Of a DNA stretch of 64,000 nt, positions 1-7,653 are shown piece by piece. Position 1 is the first letter of the stretch. Every line of letters starts with the position of its first letter. The notes under the pieces are model-generated. The model ran no database searches. It had not been told where the DNA came from and saw nothing but the letters and a program-made list of their open reading frames with translations. The DNA comes from Vibrio spartinae (lineage in GTDB: Bacteria; Pseudomonadota; Gammaproteobacteria; Enterobacterales; Vibrionaceae): the NCBI RefSeq assembly GCF_024347135.1, contig NZ_AP024907.1, positions 1-64,000 on the forward strand, given 5' to 3'. A program made the position numbers and the translations under genes.

Positions 1-175
1 GAACCGACCTCAGATATTCAGATCTGTGTAAGAAATAAAAGAGCCGCATTCTACCTTTTTTATCTCCGATAGAAAATTGATTTTGTGCTTTTACACATGA
101 TCCTTGAACCTTATAAATATATAAGATCTTTATATAGATCTTTTTATTAGATCTACTATTAAGGAAGCGGATCTT

Positions 176-184
176 TGTGGATAA
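176..184 (-). promoter_or_regulatory. DnaA box R1
   Basis: TGTGGATAA is the exact reverse complement of the consensus DnaA box TTATCCACA. It lies directly after the AT-rich 13-mer repeats, where R1 sits in E. coli oriC. Confidence 0.92.
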
Positions 185-355
185 CGTCAAAATGATCAAC
201 ATGATCATCAGCTTCAGAACGATCACTTACTGTGATCAAGCATTGATCAACCCAAGGATTAGCTGGGATCAAAAATGGTACTTATGCACAGGGTGCGGGG
301 AGGTACTTAGTTATTATTGGGATAACTATAGCTTCTCCACTGGATCTTTCTATAT

Positions 356-364
356 TTATCCACA
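356..364 (+). promoter_or_regulatory. DnaA box R4
   Basis: Exact consensus TTATCCACA at the right border of oriC, in the position and orientation of R4 in E. coli. Confidence 0.92.
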
Positions 365-374
365 GATTTTTTGA

Positions 375-721
375 AGTGAAAAGAGGTAAGAAGCGTGCGA
401 TTAACGTTTCAACCCGAAGATGCTGCTAATGTTGTTGAGCTGAACATATTGACTCTCCTTCTCGCTTTCAGGAAAAGATATCAATCGTGGTCTCACTCAA
501 CCTGCTCCCAGAGAAAATACCCTTGTTTGATATATATCAGCGGATAAAAAATAATTTAAATGAATAAAATCAATTCGTTATTTCAATAAAAGACAGCGCT
601 ACTCCTTGTGAACAATACAAAGGCTATTCCCGTCAATTTTAACGCAATTGGCTGTTATTGATGGTGTGGAAAGCTTGGGAGTTATTTCACAGGGCAGTTT
701 GACCACCCTGTGGGTAACTAC
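375..721. other. oriC-mioC spacer, no gene seen
   Basis: No convincing coding region. There is a very AT-rich stretch at about 540-600. Near the mioC end lie a degenerate DnaA-box-like TGTGGGTAA (about 709-717) and TTATGCACA at 722-730, which overlaps the mioC stop codon. These could extend the DnaA-binding region of the origin beyond R4. Confidence 0.5.
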
Positions 722-1177
722 TTATGCACAATCTGATGACGAATTGAACTGTTCAATATGCTGGGTGAGCCACTCCCCGGCGGCATCTTCCGGAACCGGA
801 TGCTCAGTAATATCAATCGTATAACAGTCAGTCAGAGGCGTTGCACCGATATCAAGCAGCAGTTCGTAAGCATGTTTTCCTGCGGCGCAGAATGTGTCAT
901 AGCTGGAATCACCAATTGCGATGACAGCAAATGATAATTGGTCGGTTCTGGGAGGAGTATCCTGAATTGCCCGAATAAACGGCTGAATATTATCAGGATA
1001 TTCTCCGGCACCGTGTGTCGATGTAATGATCAGCCAGATGCCTTCTGCCGGGATATCCGCTAAATCCGGTTGGTTATGGATCTCGGTTTCATGTCCTTGT
1101 TGTTGGAGTCGCTCATCAAGATGATCACCGACATATTCAGCGCTGCCTAGCGTGCTTCCCGTAATGATATGGATCAT
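722..1177 (-). CDS. mioC: MioC, flavodoxin-like FMN protein
   Basis: MioC is a small cytoplasmic FMN-binding flavodoxin-like protein whose gene adjoins oriC in enterobacteria and vibrios. In E. coli it was reported to support biotin synthase activity, and its transcription reads towards the origin. The protein (151 aa from this start) opens with [16 protein letters not shown], the FMN phosphate loop of the family, followed by [11 protein letters not shown] and the flavin-contact [12 protein letters not shown]. Length matches E. coli MioC (147 aa). The ATG at 1177 is chosen because AAGAGG lies 6 nt upstream. An in-frame ATG at 1183 and a GTG at 1192 are less well spaced. The stop codon overlaps a DnaA-box-like TTATGCACA. 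Confidence 0.95.
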   Translation of the reverse strand: MIHIITGSTLGSAEYVGDHLDERLQQQGHETEIHNQPDLADIPAEGIWLIITSTHGAGEYPDNIQPFIRAIQDTPPRTDQLSFAVIAIGDSSYDTFCAAGKHAYELLLDIGATPLTDCYTIDITEHPVPEDAAGEWLTQHIEQFNSSSDCA

Positions 1178-1192
1178 ATTCATCCTCTTCAC

Positions 1193-1910
1193 AATGGCAT
1201 TTCACAAATGGAATGCTTTGATTACTTTAGATAAAGCGTATTGACACCAAATTTCATCAGAAACATGTGTCGAGATGCAAATTTTCAGCATAAGAGTAAT
1301 CAAACCGAAGCGGGAAAGAAAGACACAACTTGTATATTGTGTGGATAGAATGAGACTAACCCGTGTATGAACGTGATATCCGATCATGATCATCATTTGT
1401 ATACTTGTGTGTGTTTGATGTGGGTAACAATCAAAGATCACTTTGCTCAGGTTTAGTCGATCAATATCATGATCCGTTTGTCTGTATATGTTCTTATCGG
1501 ATCGAATGTTCGTCGCTTTGATTTGTCCCTTATGGGCGCCAAAACCGTGAAGTCACTCGTAAGATTCGGTAACAAACCAGTTACGAAAGAATGGTTTGCT
1601 TCGATTCAATTCGGATTTTTTGTTGCTGTGACTCGTGGTAAAGGCTGGTGTCATTTAGTCTGCACGGGTGCCGGTGATTTCCGGCGTCGGGATTCGAACC
1701 CCGTATATAAGATCATAAAGGTGCATAGACGACAGCAGTAGCTGGCTTTATTATGTGGGCTTCATCATATTGAATTATGGTGGGCTGGATGAGGCTGGCT
1801 TCGGTCAGGCCGTTTCCTTTGTGGCGGCAGTTCGAACCCGTTCAGCTCACCACCTGCCGAGATTCGAACCTCTTTGGTGGTGGTATTTAACAGTCACAAA
1901 GGAGAGGAAT
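1193..1910. other. Long intergenic region upstream of mioC
   Basis: No convincing gene in about 700 bp. A second GATC cluster (about 1381-1500) lies upstream of mioC and probably includes its promoter. Between 1665 and 1875 there is a small hairpin GCCGG-TGATTT-CCGGC and two copies of GATTCGAACC (1691-1700, 1861-1870) plus GTTCGAACCC (about 1830). These recall tRNA T-arms but do not fold into a tRNA. Open frames here show no family resemblance. Confidence 0.4.
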
Positions 1911-2087
1911 ATGTCCGATTTGAATCAATTTACGCCCTATCTGCCGCTGGTTGCCCGTGGTTATCTGATCGATCTGCTTGGCTTGTGTACCGATGCACAG
2001 ACCAATCAACATGAGCTGCGCGAAGTGCTGTTGTATCTCAATAATCTGATTACCTATGATGAAATGCAGTTGCAGCAAGAGGACTAA
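1911..2087 (+). CDS. Small unknown protein, 58 aa
   Basis: I do not recognise this protein. It starts MSDLNQFTPYLPLVARGY, is leucine-rich and mildly acidic, and ends EMQLQQED. It has no signal peptide and is too polar for a membrane segment, so a small cytoplasmic helical protein is likely. It is probably real because AAGGAGAGG sits just upstream of the ATG and a strong hairpin terminator starts 17 bp after the stop. The upstream in-frame extension to about 1755 lacks a ribosome site and was rejected. It stands alone between mioC and the hcp remnant. Confidence 0.65.
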   Translation: MSDLNQFTPYLPLVARGYLIDLLGLCTDAQTNQHELREVLLYLNNLITYDEMQLQQED

Positions 2088-2103
2088 TATCGGTGGGCAA
2101 ATC

Positions 2104-2130
2104 AAAGGAGAGCGAAGCTCTCCTTTATTA
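2104..2130 (+). terminator. Rho-independent terminator of the 58-aa gene
   Basis: AAAGGAGAGC-GAA-GCTCTCCTTT is a perfect 10-bp stem with a 3-nt loop, followed by TATTAT. It starts 17 bp after the stop at 2087. Confidence 0.85.
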
Positions 2131-2297
2131 TCGCTGCCCAATGGACATGTAAACATCAGAAAATATTGTTGATATTAAAGTAGTTTTATCTGAGTGGGAT
2201 TTTAGTACAGAATCAAATTGCAATTAATTTTATAAGGAAGTTATAGACAGAACATCCGTTAGTTATCATATTCGATCATTTACATGGTAATGGGCAC

Positions 2298-2483
2298 ATG
2301 GCACATATAGCGTATATGACGATTAAAGGTGAGAAGCAAGGGATTATTTCCAGTGGTTGTAACACCAAAGATTCTATGGGAAATAAATATCAGGAAACTC
2401 ATACTGATGAAATTACCTGGCGTCATAATGTAAGCGGAACAATGGGCTATGATAACTGGGATCAAGGTGGTTGGTTGAAATAG
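2298..2483 (+). pseudogene. hcp: Hcp (type VI secretion tube protein) with internal deletion
   Basis: Hcp forms the hexameric inner tube of the type VI secretion system and is normally about 160-175 aa. This open frame has only 61 codons. Its first 39 residues (MAHIAYMTIKGEKQG ... SMGNKYQETHTDEI) are a typical Hcp N-terminus. Residues 38-61 (ITWRHNVSGTMGYDNWDQ) match the C-terminal strand of Hcp, which reads like I-W-H-x-VAGTSGxDDW in full-length proteins. The middle, about 110 residues, has been removed in frame. The missing core strands mean it cannot form a normal Hcp ring. No other T6SS structural gene is seen nearby, so this is probably the remnant of an orphan hcp-effector cluster. Confidence 0.75.
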
Positions 2484-2549
2484 ACAAGTTTTTGCGCCTG
2501 TTTGTTTACGTTACGGACAGATGCAAAATATGTAGCTTTAAAGGTATTA

Positions 2550-3044
2550 TTATTGATTGGTTTCGGCTGAGCAGGTCTCTTCTGAATCATAGCCAAGATA
2601 GTAATATCCTTGCCAGAAGCTGTTTCCCTTCAGTGTCATCGAGTATTGAATTCCTTCGCTGGTTGTACAGTAATGATAACGATACTTTTTGGGCTCAGGC
2701 ATATGAATAAGTCCGATTGCCAAGCCAATATCACTTTTTGAACTGACTTGATAAAAACTATAGCCATTGTCGATATTCATTTGTTTTCTGTCTTCAGTCA
2801 ATGCATAACAGTTGTCAGCCGAGGTGGTTTTATTGATGACATCGCCTTGAGTGATTTGGTTGCTGTTTTCTAAGTGAATGACCGTGACTTTAACAGGTAA
2901 TCTCAGTTTTGAATTTTTGATTGCCAGACATTTACCATGCATCCAGCCAATATCACGAAAATCAGAGCGATGACTGTTTTCAGATAGCATTAGATGACAG
3001 GATGTTAGTAACAAAACAGTACTGAAGCGTAATAATTGTTTCAT
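2550..3044 (-). CDS. Lipoprotein, probable immunity protein of a toxin module
   Basis: A 164-aa protein with a lipoprotein signal: MKQLLRFSTVLLLTSC, lipobox LLTSC, acylated Cys at residue 16. The mature part is about 150 aa with several cysteines and no family I can name. The start at 3044 is chosen because the ATG lies 1 nt after the stop codon of an upstream reading frame that encodes the tail of a larger protein, so the two were co-translated. The longer frame back to 3080 lacks a signal peptide. A periplasmic lipoprotein directly after a toxin-like gene, beside an hcp remnant, suggests immunity to a T6SS effector acting in the periplasm. That role is inference. Confidence 0.65.
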   Translation of the reverse strand: MKQLLRFSTVLLLTSCHLMLSENSHRSDFRDIGWMHGKCLAIKNSKLRLPVKVTVIHLENSNQITQGDVINKTTSADNCYALTEDRKQMNIDNGYSFYQVSSKSDIGLAIGLIHMPEPKKYRYHYCTTSEGIQYSMTLKGNSFWQGYYYLGYDSEETCSAETNQ

Positions 3045-3045
3045 T

Positions 3046-3255
3046 TTATCTTCCATTATATGACCAGTGTGGGGCATCACTTTTCAGCTTTTTAACACCA
3101 TAAGATGCACCAACATCGTGTAATATTTTATTATTATTGACATTTTTCAATATAATCTGCTTCTTTTTGGGATTAAGGTTCACCTCATCTAGCCGCTTGT
3201 TTATATAGCAATACTGAACCGTGGCGGCTAAATCGGCCTCACCAAGATTTTCGCT
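3046..3255 (-). pseudogene. C-terminal fragment of a probable T6SS effector
   Basis: Reading leftward from 3255 there is an open frame of 69 codons ending one base before the lipoprotein ATG. It reads ADLAATVQYCYINKR, then a lysine-rich stretch and ILHDVGASYGVKKLKSDAPH, and ends W-S-Y-N-G-R-stop. There is no start codon or ribosome site of its own. The frame is closed by a TAG at 3256-3258, just before the end of the lysR-type gene. It looks like the tail of a larger protein whose 5' part was lost at the junction with the LysR gene. Coupling to a lipoprotein gene and closeness to hcp point to an effector. The family is not identified. Confidence 0.55.
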
Positions 3256-3264
3256 CTAGGCCAT

Positions 3265-4179
3265 TCAATCGATCGTTGATGTACTCGCCTTTAAAAAATA
3301 ATGGCGATAAAGCTGATAGAACCGAGAAATATGAAGCGGCTTCTCGCCTTTATACTGATGTAAAAAGTAGAAATGCCACTCCCGGCCTTTGATGTCAGGC
3401 AGTACGCGGAGTAACCCATGATCAATAAAGTGAGTTCGCACAAGAAATTCAGGTAATAGAGCGATCCCCATATCATGCAATACCGCTTCAAGCCCTGTGG
3501 TTAGGGTATTTACTTTGACACAATGTTTAACTGATATGAGTTTTTTGTTCGTGCCTTGATTGTCGAAAATTTCTAATTTTTTCCGGTGCCAAGCCGTCGC
3601 AATAAATTGATGTGCCGAAAGATCCTCGATTTGTTTCGGGGAGCTATGTTGTGCAATGTAGCGGGGAGAAGCACAGAATATTTCGGATACTTTACCGACG
3701 GATAGGGCGCGGTAGTCACAGTCTTTAATATCCCCGCCAAAAATAGCAGCATCCAGCTTGTGCTCAATCAGGTCATGCCACTTCTCTGTCACGACGACTT
3801 CCGGTATTAGCTGTGGAAACTCCAAGCACAGCTGCTTGATTGCTGGCATAACGATCTCTTTTTCAGAAAAAGGCGGTACGGATACTTTAAAGTGGCCACT
3901 GGGCTGCTCTTTTTTACTGTTGATTTCGGTAAATGCCATATTCAATTGTTCACTCAACAGCTCGCTACGGATTAGCAAGGCTTCGCCTACAGCGGTGAGC
4001 ACGACACCTCTGGTATTGCGTATGAGTAGTTGCTGACCAATGGCTTCCTCTAACCGTTTGATTTGCTGACTGGCAGCCGACTTGCTGATACCAAGCTTCT
4101 TTGCTGCTGCGGTATAGGAACGTTTACCTGCCACCTCGGCAAAAATGAGCAGCAAAGGGGCTAGTTTTACATTGTTCAT
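3265..4179 (-). CDS. LysR-family transcriptional regulator
   Basis: A 304-aa LysR-type regulator. The N-terminal winged helix covers about residues 1-60 (AGKRSYTAAAKKLGISKSAA, then SQQIKRLEE), with the linker helix after it. The C-terminal effector-binding domain covers about 90-290. The ATG at 4179 starts MNNVKLAPLLLIFAEV, a normal LysR beginning. The GTG at 4191 would add four odd residues. It is divergent from the DUF1330 gene at 4273, with a 93-bp intergenic space, the classic arrangement for a LysR protein that controls its neighbour. The inducer is unknown. Its 3' end abuts the truncated effector gene, so it probably arrived in, or caused, a rearrangement there. Confidence 0.88.
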   Translation of the reverse strand: MNNVKLAPLLLIFAEVAGKRSYTAAAKKLGISKSAASQQIKRLEEAIGQQLLIRNTRGVVLTAVGEALLIRSELLSEQLNMAFTEINSKKEQPSGHFKVSVPPFSEKEIVMPAIKQLCLEFPQLIPEVVVTEKWHDLIEHKLDAAIFGGDIKDCDYRALSVGKVSEIFCASPRYIAQHSSPKQIEDLSAHQFIATAWHRKKLEIFDNQGTNKKLISVKHCVKVNTLTTGLEAVLHDMGIALLPEFLVRTHFIDHGLLRVLPDIKGREWHFYFLHQYKGEKPLHISRFYQLYRHYFLKASTSTID

Positions 4180-4272
4180 ATATATAAACACTTCGTTAAA
4201 TAATTGGGTATTGTTTGATATTCGACATAAAACTAAGCTAAGTCAATCCATTCACCGTAGGAAATAAACCAT

Positions 4273-4548
4273 ATGACAAGCTTAGTGATTGTTGATTCAA
4301 CCGTTATAGATAGAACAAAACTTGCAGAGTACAGCGCGCTCGCAGGGGAAACATTGGCCCCGTTCAATGGGCGATTCATCGTCAAGGGAGAAGCTGAAAC
4401 ATTGCATGGTGAGCCCGGGCATGTGATGAAAGCGATTATAGAATTCCCCGATAAAGAAAGTGCGAAAAACTGGTATTTCAGCGCCGCTTATCAAGCATTG
4501 ATTCCACTGCGTGAGCAAGGTATTCGCAGCTGTTTTCAGCTGGTATAA
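4273..4548 (+). CDS. DUF1330 family protein
   Basis: A 91-aa protein of the DUF1330 family, small cytoplasmic proteins with a dimeric alpha/beta-barrel (ferredoxin-like) fold related to antibiotic-biosynthesis monooxygenases. The family pattern is visible: SLVIVDSTVIDRTKLAEYS at the start, GRFIVKGEAETLHGE in the middle and the IEFPDKESAKNWYFSAAYQ helix that ends the fold. No catalytic activity is established for the family. The gene is transcribed away from the LysR gene and is its likely target. Confidence 0.85.
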   Translation: MTSLVIVDSTVIDRTKLAEYSALAGETLAPFNGRFIVKGEAETLHGEPGHVMKAIIEFPDKESAKNWYFSAAYQALIPLREQGIRSCFQLV

Positions 4549-4652
4549 AGGGCTTCAGGGGAAGCTTGAAGGAAAATAGTAACTTCATCGGAAGGGACTG
4601 TTCCAGAAGAGCAAACAGTGATGAGTTATGGAAAAACAACGACAAATAAACG

Positions 4653-4775
4653 CAGTTGGTTATTTGTCGTTGTTTCTTGCGATTTATCCACTTTATTTTA
4701 CCGATGCAGAAAGTGACATTTCCCACAATCGCTGGTCTCGCGGGACTTATCGGAGAGCAATTTATGGTCAATTAT
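4653..4775. repeat. Outer att-like repeat (copy A)
   Basis: CAGTTGGTTATTTGTCGTTG at 4653-4672 recurs exactly at 5921-5940. Downstream, CCGATGCAGAAAGTGA and the following 60 bp match the stretch starting CCGATACAGAAAGTGA at about 5959, with scattered differences, up to CAATTTATGGTCAA (4759-4772 and 6033-6046). This is a diverged third copy of the mnmE-end attachment region and marks the outer border of the rhuM cassette. Confidence 0.75.
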
Positions 4776-4803
4776 AGAGGCGTAGCGCTATTCTTCGTTG
4801 CTG

Positions 4804-5825
4804 CTATTGGTCTTTTTTAAGTATTGCCTTGAGTGCAGTTATATTGGCTTGTTCACCCTCTGCTTCTTTCAAGCGGCGACGTTGCTCTGCAAAGTTATCA
4901 AACACCTGTTTGGCTTTATCATCTGCCGCTTTTCTGGAGATTTTTCCAGCGCCATTCAGAATATCCCGATCATTAAAACTTAAAAACTGGTCTAGCTTAT
5001 CGGCCCAGTCTTGCAAGAACACTTGTTTGCGGCGTAGTGCCTGGTCCTCGGCAAAGTCGAGCCACATATTGACGATGCGGTTAAGCTCTTTGATTTCGTC
5101 TTCACGCAGATAGTTTTTGGCGATGGTGACACTTCATCGCCTTTATAGCTGGTTAGCCCCATATCTGGCTTACTGGCATCCACACGGCTAGCAATCAGCT
5201 CAGCGGCCGTCATATGTGTACAGGCATAATGTAGCTTGTTCTGAATGATCTGAAAGAAGCGGTTAGTTTCTTGGTTGGATGGCTCGTAATCGGCAGCCAT
5301 GGTAAAGATTTCTTTGACTCGCAGATAAACACGACGCTCACTCGCCCGGATATCGCGAATGCGTTCCAGCATTTCATCAAAGTAATCTGGCACCGCAGAG
5401 TGACCAACGGGCGGATTTTTCAAGTGCTCGTCGTCCATTACAAAGCCTTTGATCAAATACTCTTGTAACATTCGAGTTGCCCATTGGCGAAACTGGGTAC
5501 CACGTGTCGAGCGAACTCGGTATCCTACAGCAAGAATCACCGGGAGACTGTAGTGACGAATGTTGCGTTTTACTTCTCTACCGCCCTCTAGTTGAACTTG
5601 TAAGTAATTCTTACAAGTTGAAATTTGCTCAAGCTCCCCTTCAGAATAGACAGCCTTGATGTGCTGAGTTATTGCTTGTGAGCTCACTTGGTACAGCTCA
5701 GCCATCGCAGCTTGTGACAGCCACAAGGTGTCAGACTCAAAACGACACTCAACGCGAGTTTGACCATCAGCAGTGGTAAAGAGAACAAACTCTCCTTGAG
5801 GGGCTTGGGGAATATTATCTGTCAT
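4804..5825 (-). pseudogene. rhuM: RhuM-family protein, frameshifted
   Basis: RhuM-type proteins are DNA-binding-like proteins common on genomic islands and near restriction genes. The true role is unclear despite the name 'virulence protein'. Residues 1-232 of the first frame are a good match (WLSQAAMAELYQVSSQAITQH, SLPVILAVGYRVRSTRGTQF-RQWA, EPSNQETNRFFQIIQNKLHY, DMGLTSYKGDEV). At about 5132 the reading frame shifts. The correct C-terminus continues in another frame as VTIAKNYLREDEIKELNRIV and the segment MWLDFAEDQALRRKQ, ending at 4804. A small deletion just after the GDEV codons explains this. The gene is flanked by att-like repeats and is therefore the only cargo of a small decayed element. 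Confidence 0.85.
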
Positions 5826-5947
5826 TCAATCAACCTATTTTCATTATCGGATACGTGATTCAATATTAACGTTGATAAAGTTAGAGACAACACAGATGAT
5901 AAATAATAAATTAATAAAATCAGTTGGTTATTTGTCGTTGCGTGCCT

Positions 5948-5969
5948 CTTTCACTTCCCGATACAGAAA
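5948..5969 (+). repeat. attL: Left attachment site (attL core)
   Basis: A 22-bp sequence, CTTTCACTTCCC followed by GATACAGAAA, is identical to 34029-34050. There it encodes the last residues of MnmE (F-C-I-G-K-stop, read on the minus strand). This duplicate marks the island border away from mnmE. SGI1 and related islands are known to integrate at the same 3' end of mnmE (trmE/thdF). Confidence 0.9.
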
Positions 5970-6006
5970 GTGAAGTTTCCCATAATAGCTGGCCTCGCGC
6001 GACGTC

Positions 6007-6026
6007 TTGGGGACCGATTGGGGACC
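6007..6026 (+). repeat. Arm-type repeats TTGGGGACC near attL
   Basis: TTGGGGACC occurs at 6007-6015 and 6018-6026, with starts 11 bp apart. At the other island end, 33874-33882 is its reverse complement, and a related pair (TTGGGGGCC at 33902, CTGGGGACT at 33913) again has an 11-bp offset. Direct repeats beside both ends suit arm-binding sites of the tyrosine integrase. The binding role is inferred. Confidence 0.6.
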
Positions 6027-6085
6027 AAATTGCAATTTATGGTCAAATACTTACTTCCCAAGATGACTTCCATCATAGATCAGGA

Positions 6086-6112
6086 TGGGAAAAGTGGGAA
6101 TGGTGGGAAACC
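6086..6112 (+). repeat. Three 9-bp iterons TGGGAAnnn (left end)
   Basis: TGGGAAAAG, TGGGAATGG and TGGGAAACC follow each other without gaps. A similar set in the opposite orientation lies at 30205-30228. Such phased short repeats usually bind a protein in tandem. Confidence 0.6.
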
Positions 6113-6115
6113 GGA

Positions 6116-6973
6116 TCAGCTTTCACCTTCTTTCTCCTCAGCAACGATAAACAAGAGTGGTTTTCCACTCTCTAGCAGGTAAGGTGCGGTGATCGTCTGT
6201 TTACCAAAGTGAATGTTCCCTTCTGCTATATAGATGAAGATCCAATCGGGTAACTTACTACTAATAGCAGCGTAAAGTGCATCAGTGGGGATGTCACTAT
6301 TCTTGTCTGGCGAAATTCTAAATCTCTGGTAGTAGACGTGATGGTTGGATTCAAATGCAAAACTTTCCTGTCCATCGTTGACGAAAGATGGTGACATCGT
6401 TCTTCTCGGTTCGAAAACTTCAGCGGTGATGTAGCATAGGTCCTGGTTTGTCATACCTGCTTGGTATTTTGAACATTGGTAGTCTGCACTATGGAAGTAG
6501 AACTCTATCTTTTGTTCTGAATTGCCATTCGTGCGCTCATAGTGAATAGATTGTTCTTGAAGCACGGTTTCGATGGCTGTGTTGAAGTGGTAGAGCAACT
6601 TTTGCTGTGCGTCTCGAGCGGATGTCGCTTCTTGTATAGGCATCCAAGCAATAATGCTGTTTCGCGAAGCGGTATCAGGCTGTTCCAGTAATGACGTTAG
6701 CAAACCAAGGCCCAGTCCTTCACTTAACTCAAGTCCCACACCTACTGAAGACGTGAGCAACAATGTATTTCCTGCGGCAGCTTTCGCGAGCTTAAATGCT
6801 TCAAAGTCTCTCATTGGAATGACTTTGTCTTCTGTTTGGTAGAGCCCACCTGCATGAGCAATGTTATGAGCACGGCTGTGGCTGTTGTCATATTGGATAG
6901 GACTTGATGTAGAGGCACATCCAGTGAGCAAAATTAGTAACGATAACTGAGTGAACCTAGCCTTCGGTTTCAT
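6116..6973 (-). CDS. Lipoprotein of unknown function
   Basis: A 285-aa predicted lipoprotein. The start at 6973 gives MKPKARFTQLSLLILLTGC with lipobox LLTGC. AAAAGGAAA lies 6 nt upstream of this ATG. An in-frame TTG at 6991 is rejected because it would put the ribosome site inside the gene. The mature part has a hydrophobic glycine-rich helix at about residues 75-95 (LTSSVGVGLELSEGLGLGLL). The C-terminal part is soluble, with several aromatic-rich strands. I recognise no domain. It is the first gene inside attL and reads towards it, so it may be outer-membrane cargo that survives at the island edge. Confidence 0.75.
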   Translation of the reverse strand: MKPKARFTQLSLLILLTGCASTSSPIQYDNSHSRAHNIAHAGGLYQTEDKVIPMRDFEAFKLAKAAAGNTLLLTSSVGVGLELSEGLGLGLLTSLLEQPDTASRNSIIAWMPIQEATSARDAQQKLLYHFNTAIETVLQEQSIHYERTNGNSEQKIEFYFHSADYQCSKYQAGMTNQDLCYITAEVFEPRRTMSPSFVNDGQESFAFESNHHVYYQRFRISPDKNSDIPTDALYAAISSKLPDWIFIYIAEGNIHFGKQTITAPYLLESGKPLLFIVAEEKEGES

Positions 6974-7041
6974 GAGAAATTTCCTTTTCAAAACAATCTG
7001 ATTTTGCAGTTATTTATCGGTTGGTCACCAAGTTGACTCAT

Positions 7042-7050
7042 TGTGGATAA
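7042..7050 (-). promoter_or_regulatory. Consensus DnaA box inside the island
   Basis: TGTGGATAA (reverse complement of TTATCCACA) lies in a 200-bp non-coding gap. About six GATC sites follow within 120 bp. One exact box could be chance. The combination recalls a small replication origin but no rep gene is adjacent. Confidence 0.4.
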
Positions 7051-7176
7051 GCAGGAGATATCTTTTGATCATTAAACTCATCAGTTATTGATCGGAGGCT
7101 TTTGCTATGGATCGTGGATCATTTTGTTATTACGATCCTTTCCTGTCGGGGCGAGGGTGATCATCACCTACCCATA

Positions 7177-7560
7177 TCAATCATTCTTCCAGCCATAAGC
7201 ATTACCTGCGATATCAAAGTGCCTGTTCTTCATCAACAAACCAGTGCTTGGGTTGATGCGTCGAGGAGTTCGCTTGGTGCAGGACGAGTCATTGAGCGGA
7301 ATGTTCTGTTGGTGCAAATGCCAGACATGAATGAAGAAATAGGTGAGGGCGGCGGCAGTGGCGAATAGCCAGTTTATATAAAAGAGTACAAACCAAAATA
7401 ACAACGCGATGTACTTATTTTTGTGGATAACATCCAGTGGCTTATGTAGCCAAATAATGCTTGGGAAGGCCATCAACATCACTCCCCAGCTTTGATATAC
7501 AGTCACTAACGCACCAAGACAAAAAACGCAAAATAGTGCGAACTTTTTTAGTGTTTTCAT
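7177..7560 (-). CDS. Small membrane protein of unknown function
   Basis: A 127-aa protein with at least two, perhaps three, transmembrane helices in its first 95 residues (ALFCVFCLGALVTVYQSW; IALLFWFVLFYINWLFATAA) and a basic polar C-terminal tail of about 35 aa. The ATG at 7560 (MKTLKKFALF) has GGAG 6 nt upstream. The frame runs open to 7653 but those codons cross the operators. The gene is divergent from the XRE regulator at 7654. Both CTTAG-N5-CTAAG sites lie between them, so it is probably repressed by that regulator. Function unknown. Confidence 0.7.
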   Translation of the reverse strand: MKTLKKFALFCVFCLGALVTVYQSWGVMLMAFPSIIWLHKPLDVIHKNKYIALLFWFVLFYINWLFATAAALTYFFIHVWHLHQQNIPLNDSSCTKRTPRRINPSTGLLMKNRHFDIAGNAYGWKND

Positions 7561-7578
7561 CTTAGTCTCCATTTCGTG

Positions 7579-7593
7579 CTTAGTTTTCCTAAG
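7579..7593. promoter_or_regulatory. XRE operator site 1 (CTTAG-N5-CTAAG)
   Basis: CTTAG TTTTC CTAAG, a perfect 5-bp inverted repeat with 5-bp spacer, between the divergent membrane-protein and XRE genes. Identical half-sites occur at 7613-7627 and 8100-8114. Confidence 0.75.
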
Positions 7594-7612
7594 TATACAG
7601 GTATAATTAAAA

Positions 7613-7627
7613 CTTAGAAAATCTAAG
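7613..7627. promoter_or_regulatory. XRE operator site 2 (CTTAG-N5-CTAAG)
   Basis: CTTAG AAAAT CTAAG, same architecture as site 1, ending 26 bp before the TTG start of the XRE gene. This is where a self-repressing regulator would block its own promoter. Confidence 0.75.
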
Positions 7628-7653
7628 CATCGTAGGTTGATGATGATTCTCAC

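Larger units (their letters stand above)
100..370. other. oriC: Chromosome replication origin oriC
   Basis: This is the DnaA-dependent origin of the main chromosome. The AT-rich unwinding region (about 100-170) holds repeated GATCT-T-rich 13-mers. DnaA boxes follow in the E. coli order: R1 as TGTGGATAA at 176-184, an R2-like TTATGCACA at 282-290, an R3-like GGGATAACT near 319-327 and R4 as TTATCCACA at 356-364. The segment AGCTGGGATCAAAA (about 261-274) matches the R5/I-site region of E. coli oriC. At least a dozen GATC sites, targets of Dam and SeqA, are packed into 270 bp. The neighbouring mioC gene supports the call. A 65-codon open frame across the origin is taken as chance. Confidence 0.95.

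Noticed and set aside
177..374. 65-codon open frame across oriC
   Set aside because: It spans DnaA boxes and GATC repeats, lacks a ribosome site and a family match. Chance frame.
1665..1875. tRNA-like motifs GATTCGAACC (twice) and GTTCGAACCC
   Set aside because: On the minus strand the T-arm stems pair in only two or three positions, and no anticodon or acceptor stem can be drawn. No tRNA called.
7102..7368. 88-codon plus-strand frame opposite the small membrane protein gene
   Set aside because: It has no ribosome site and runs antisense to a membrane protein with good features.
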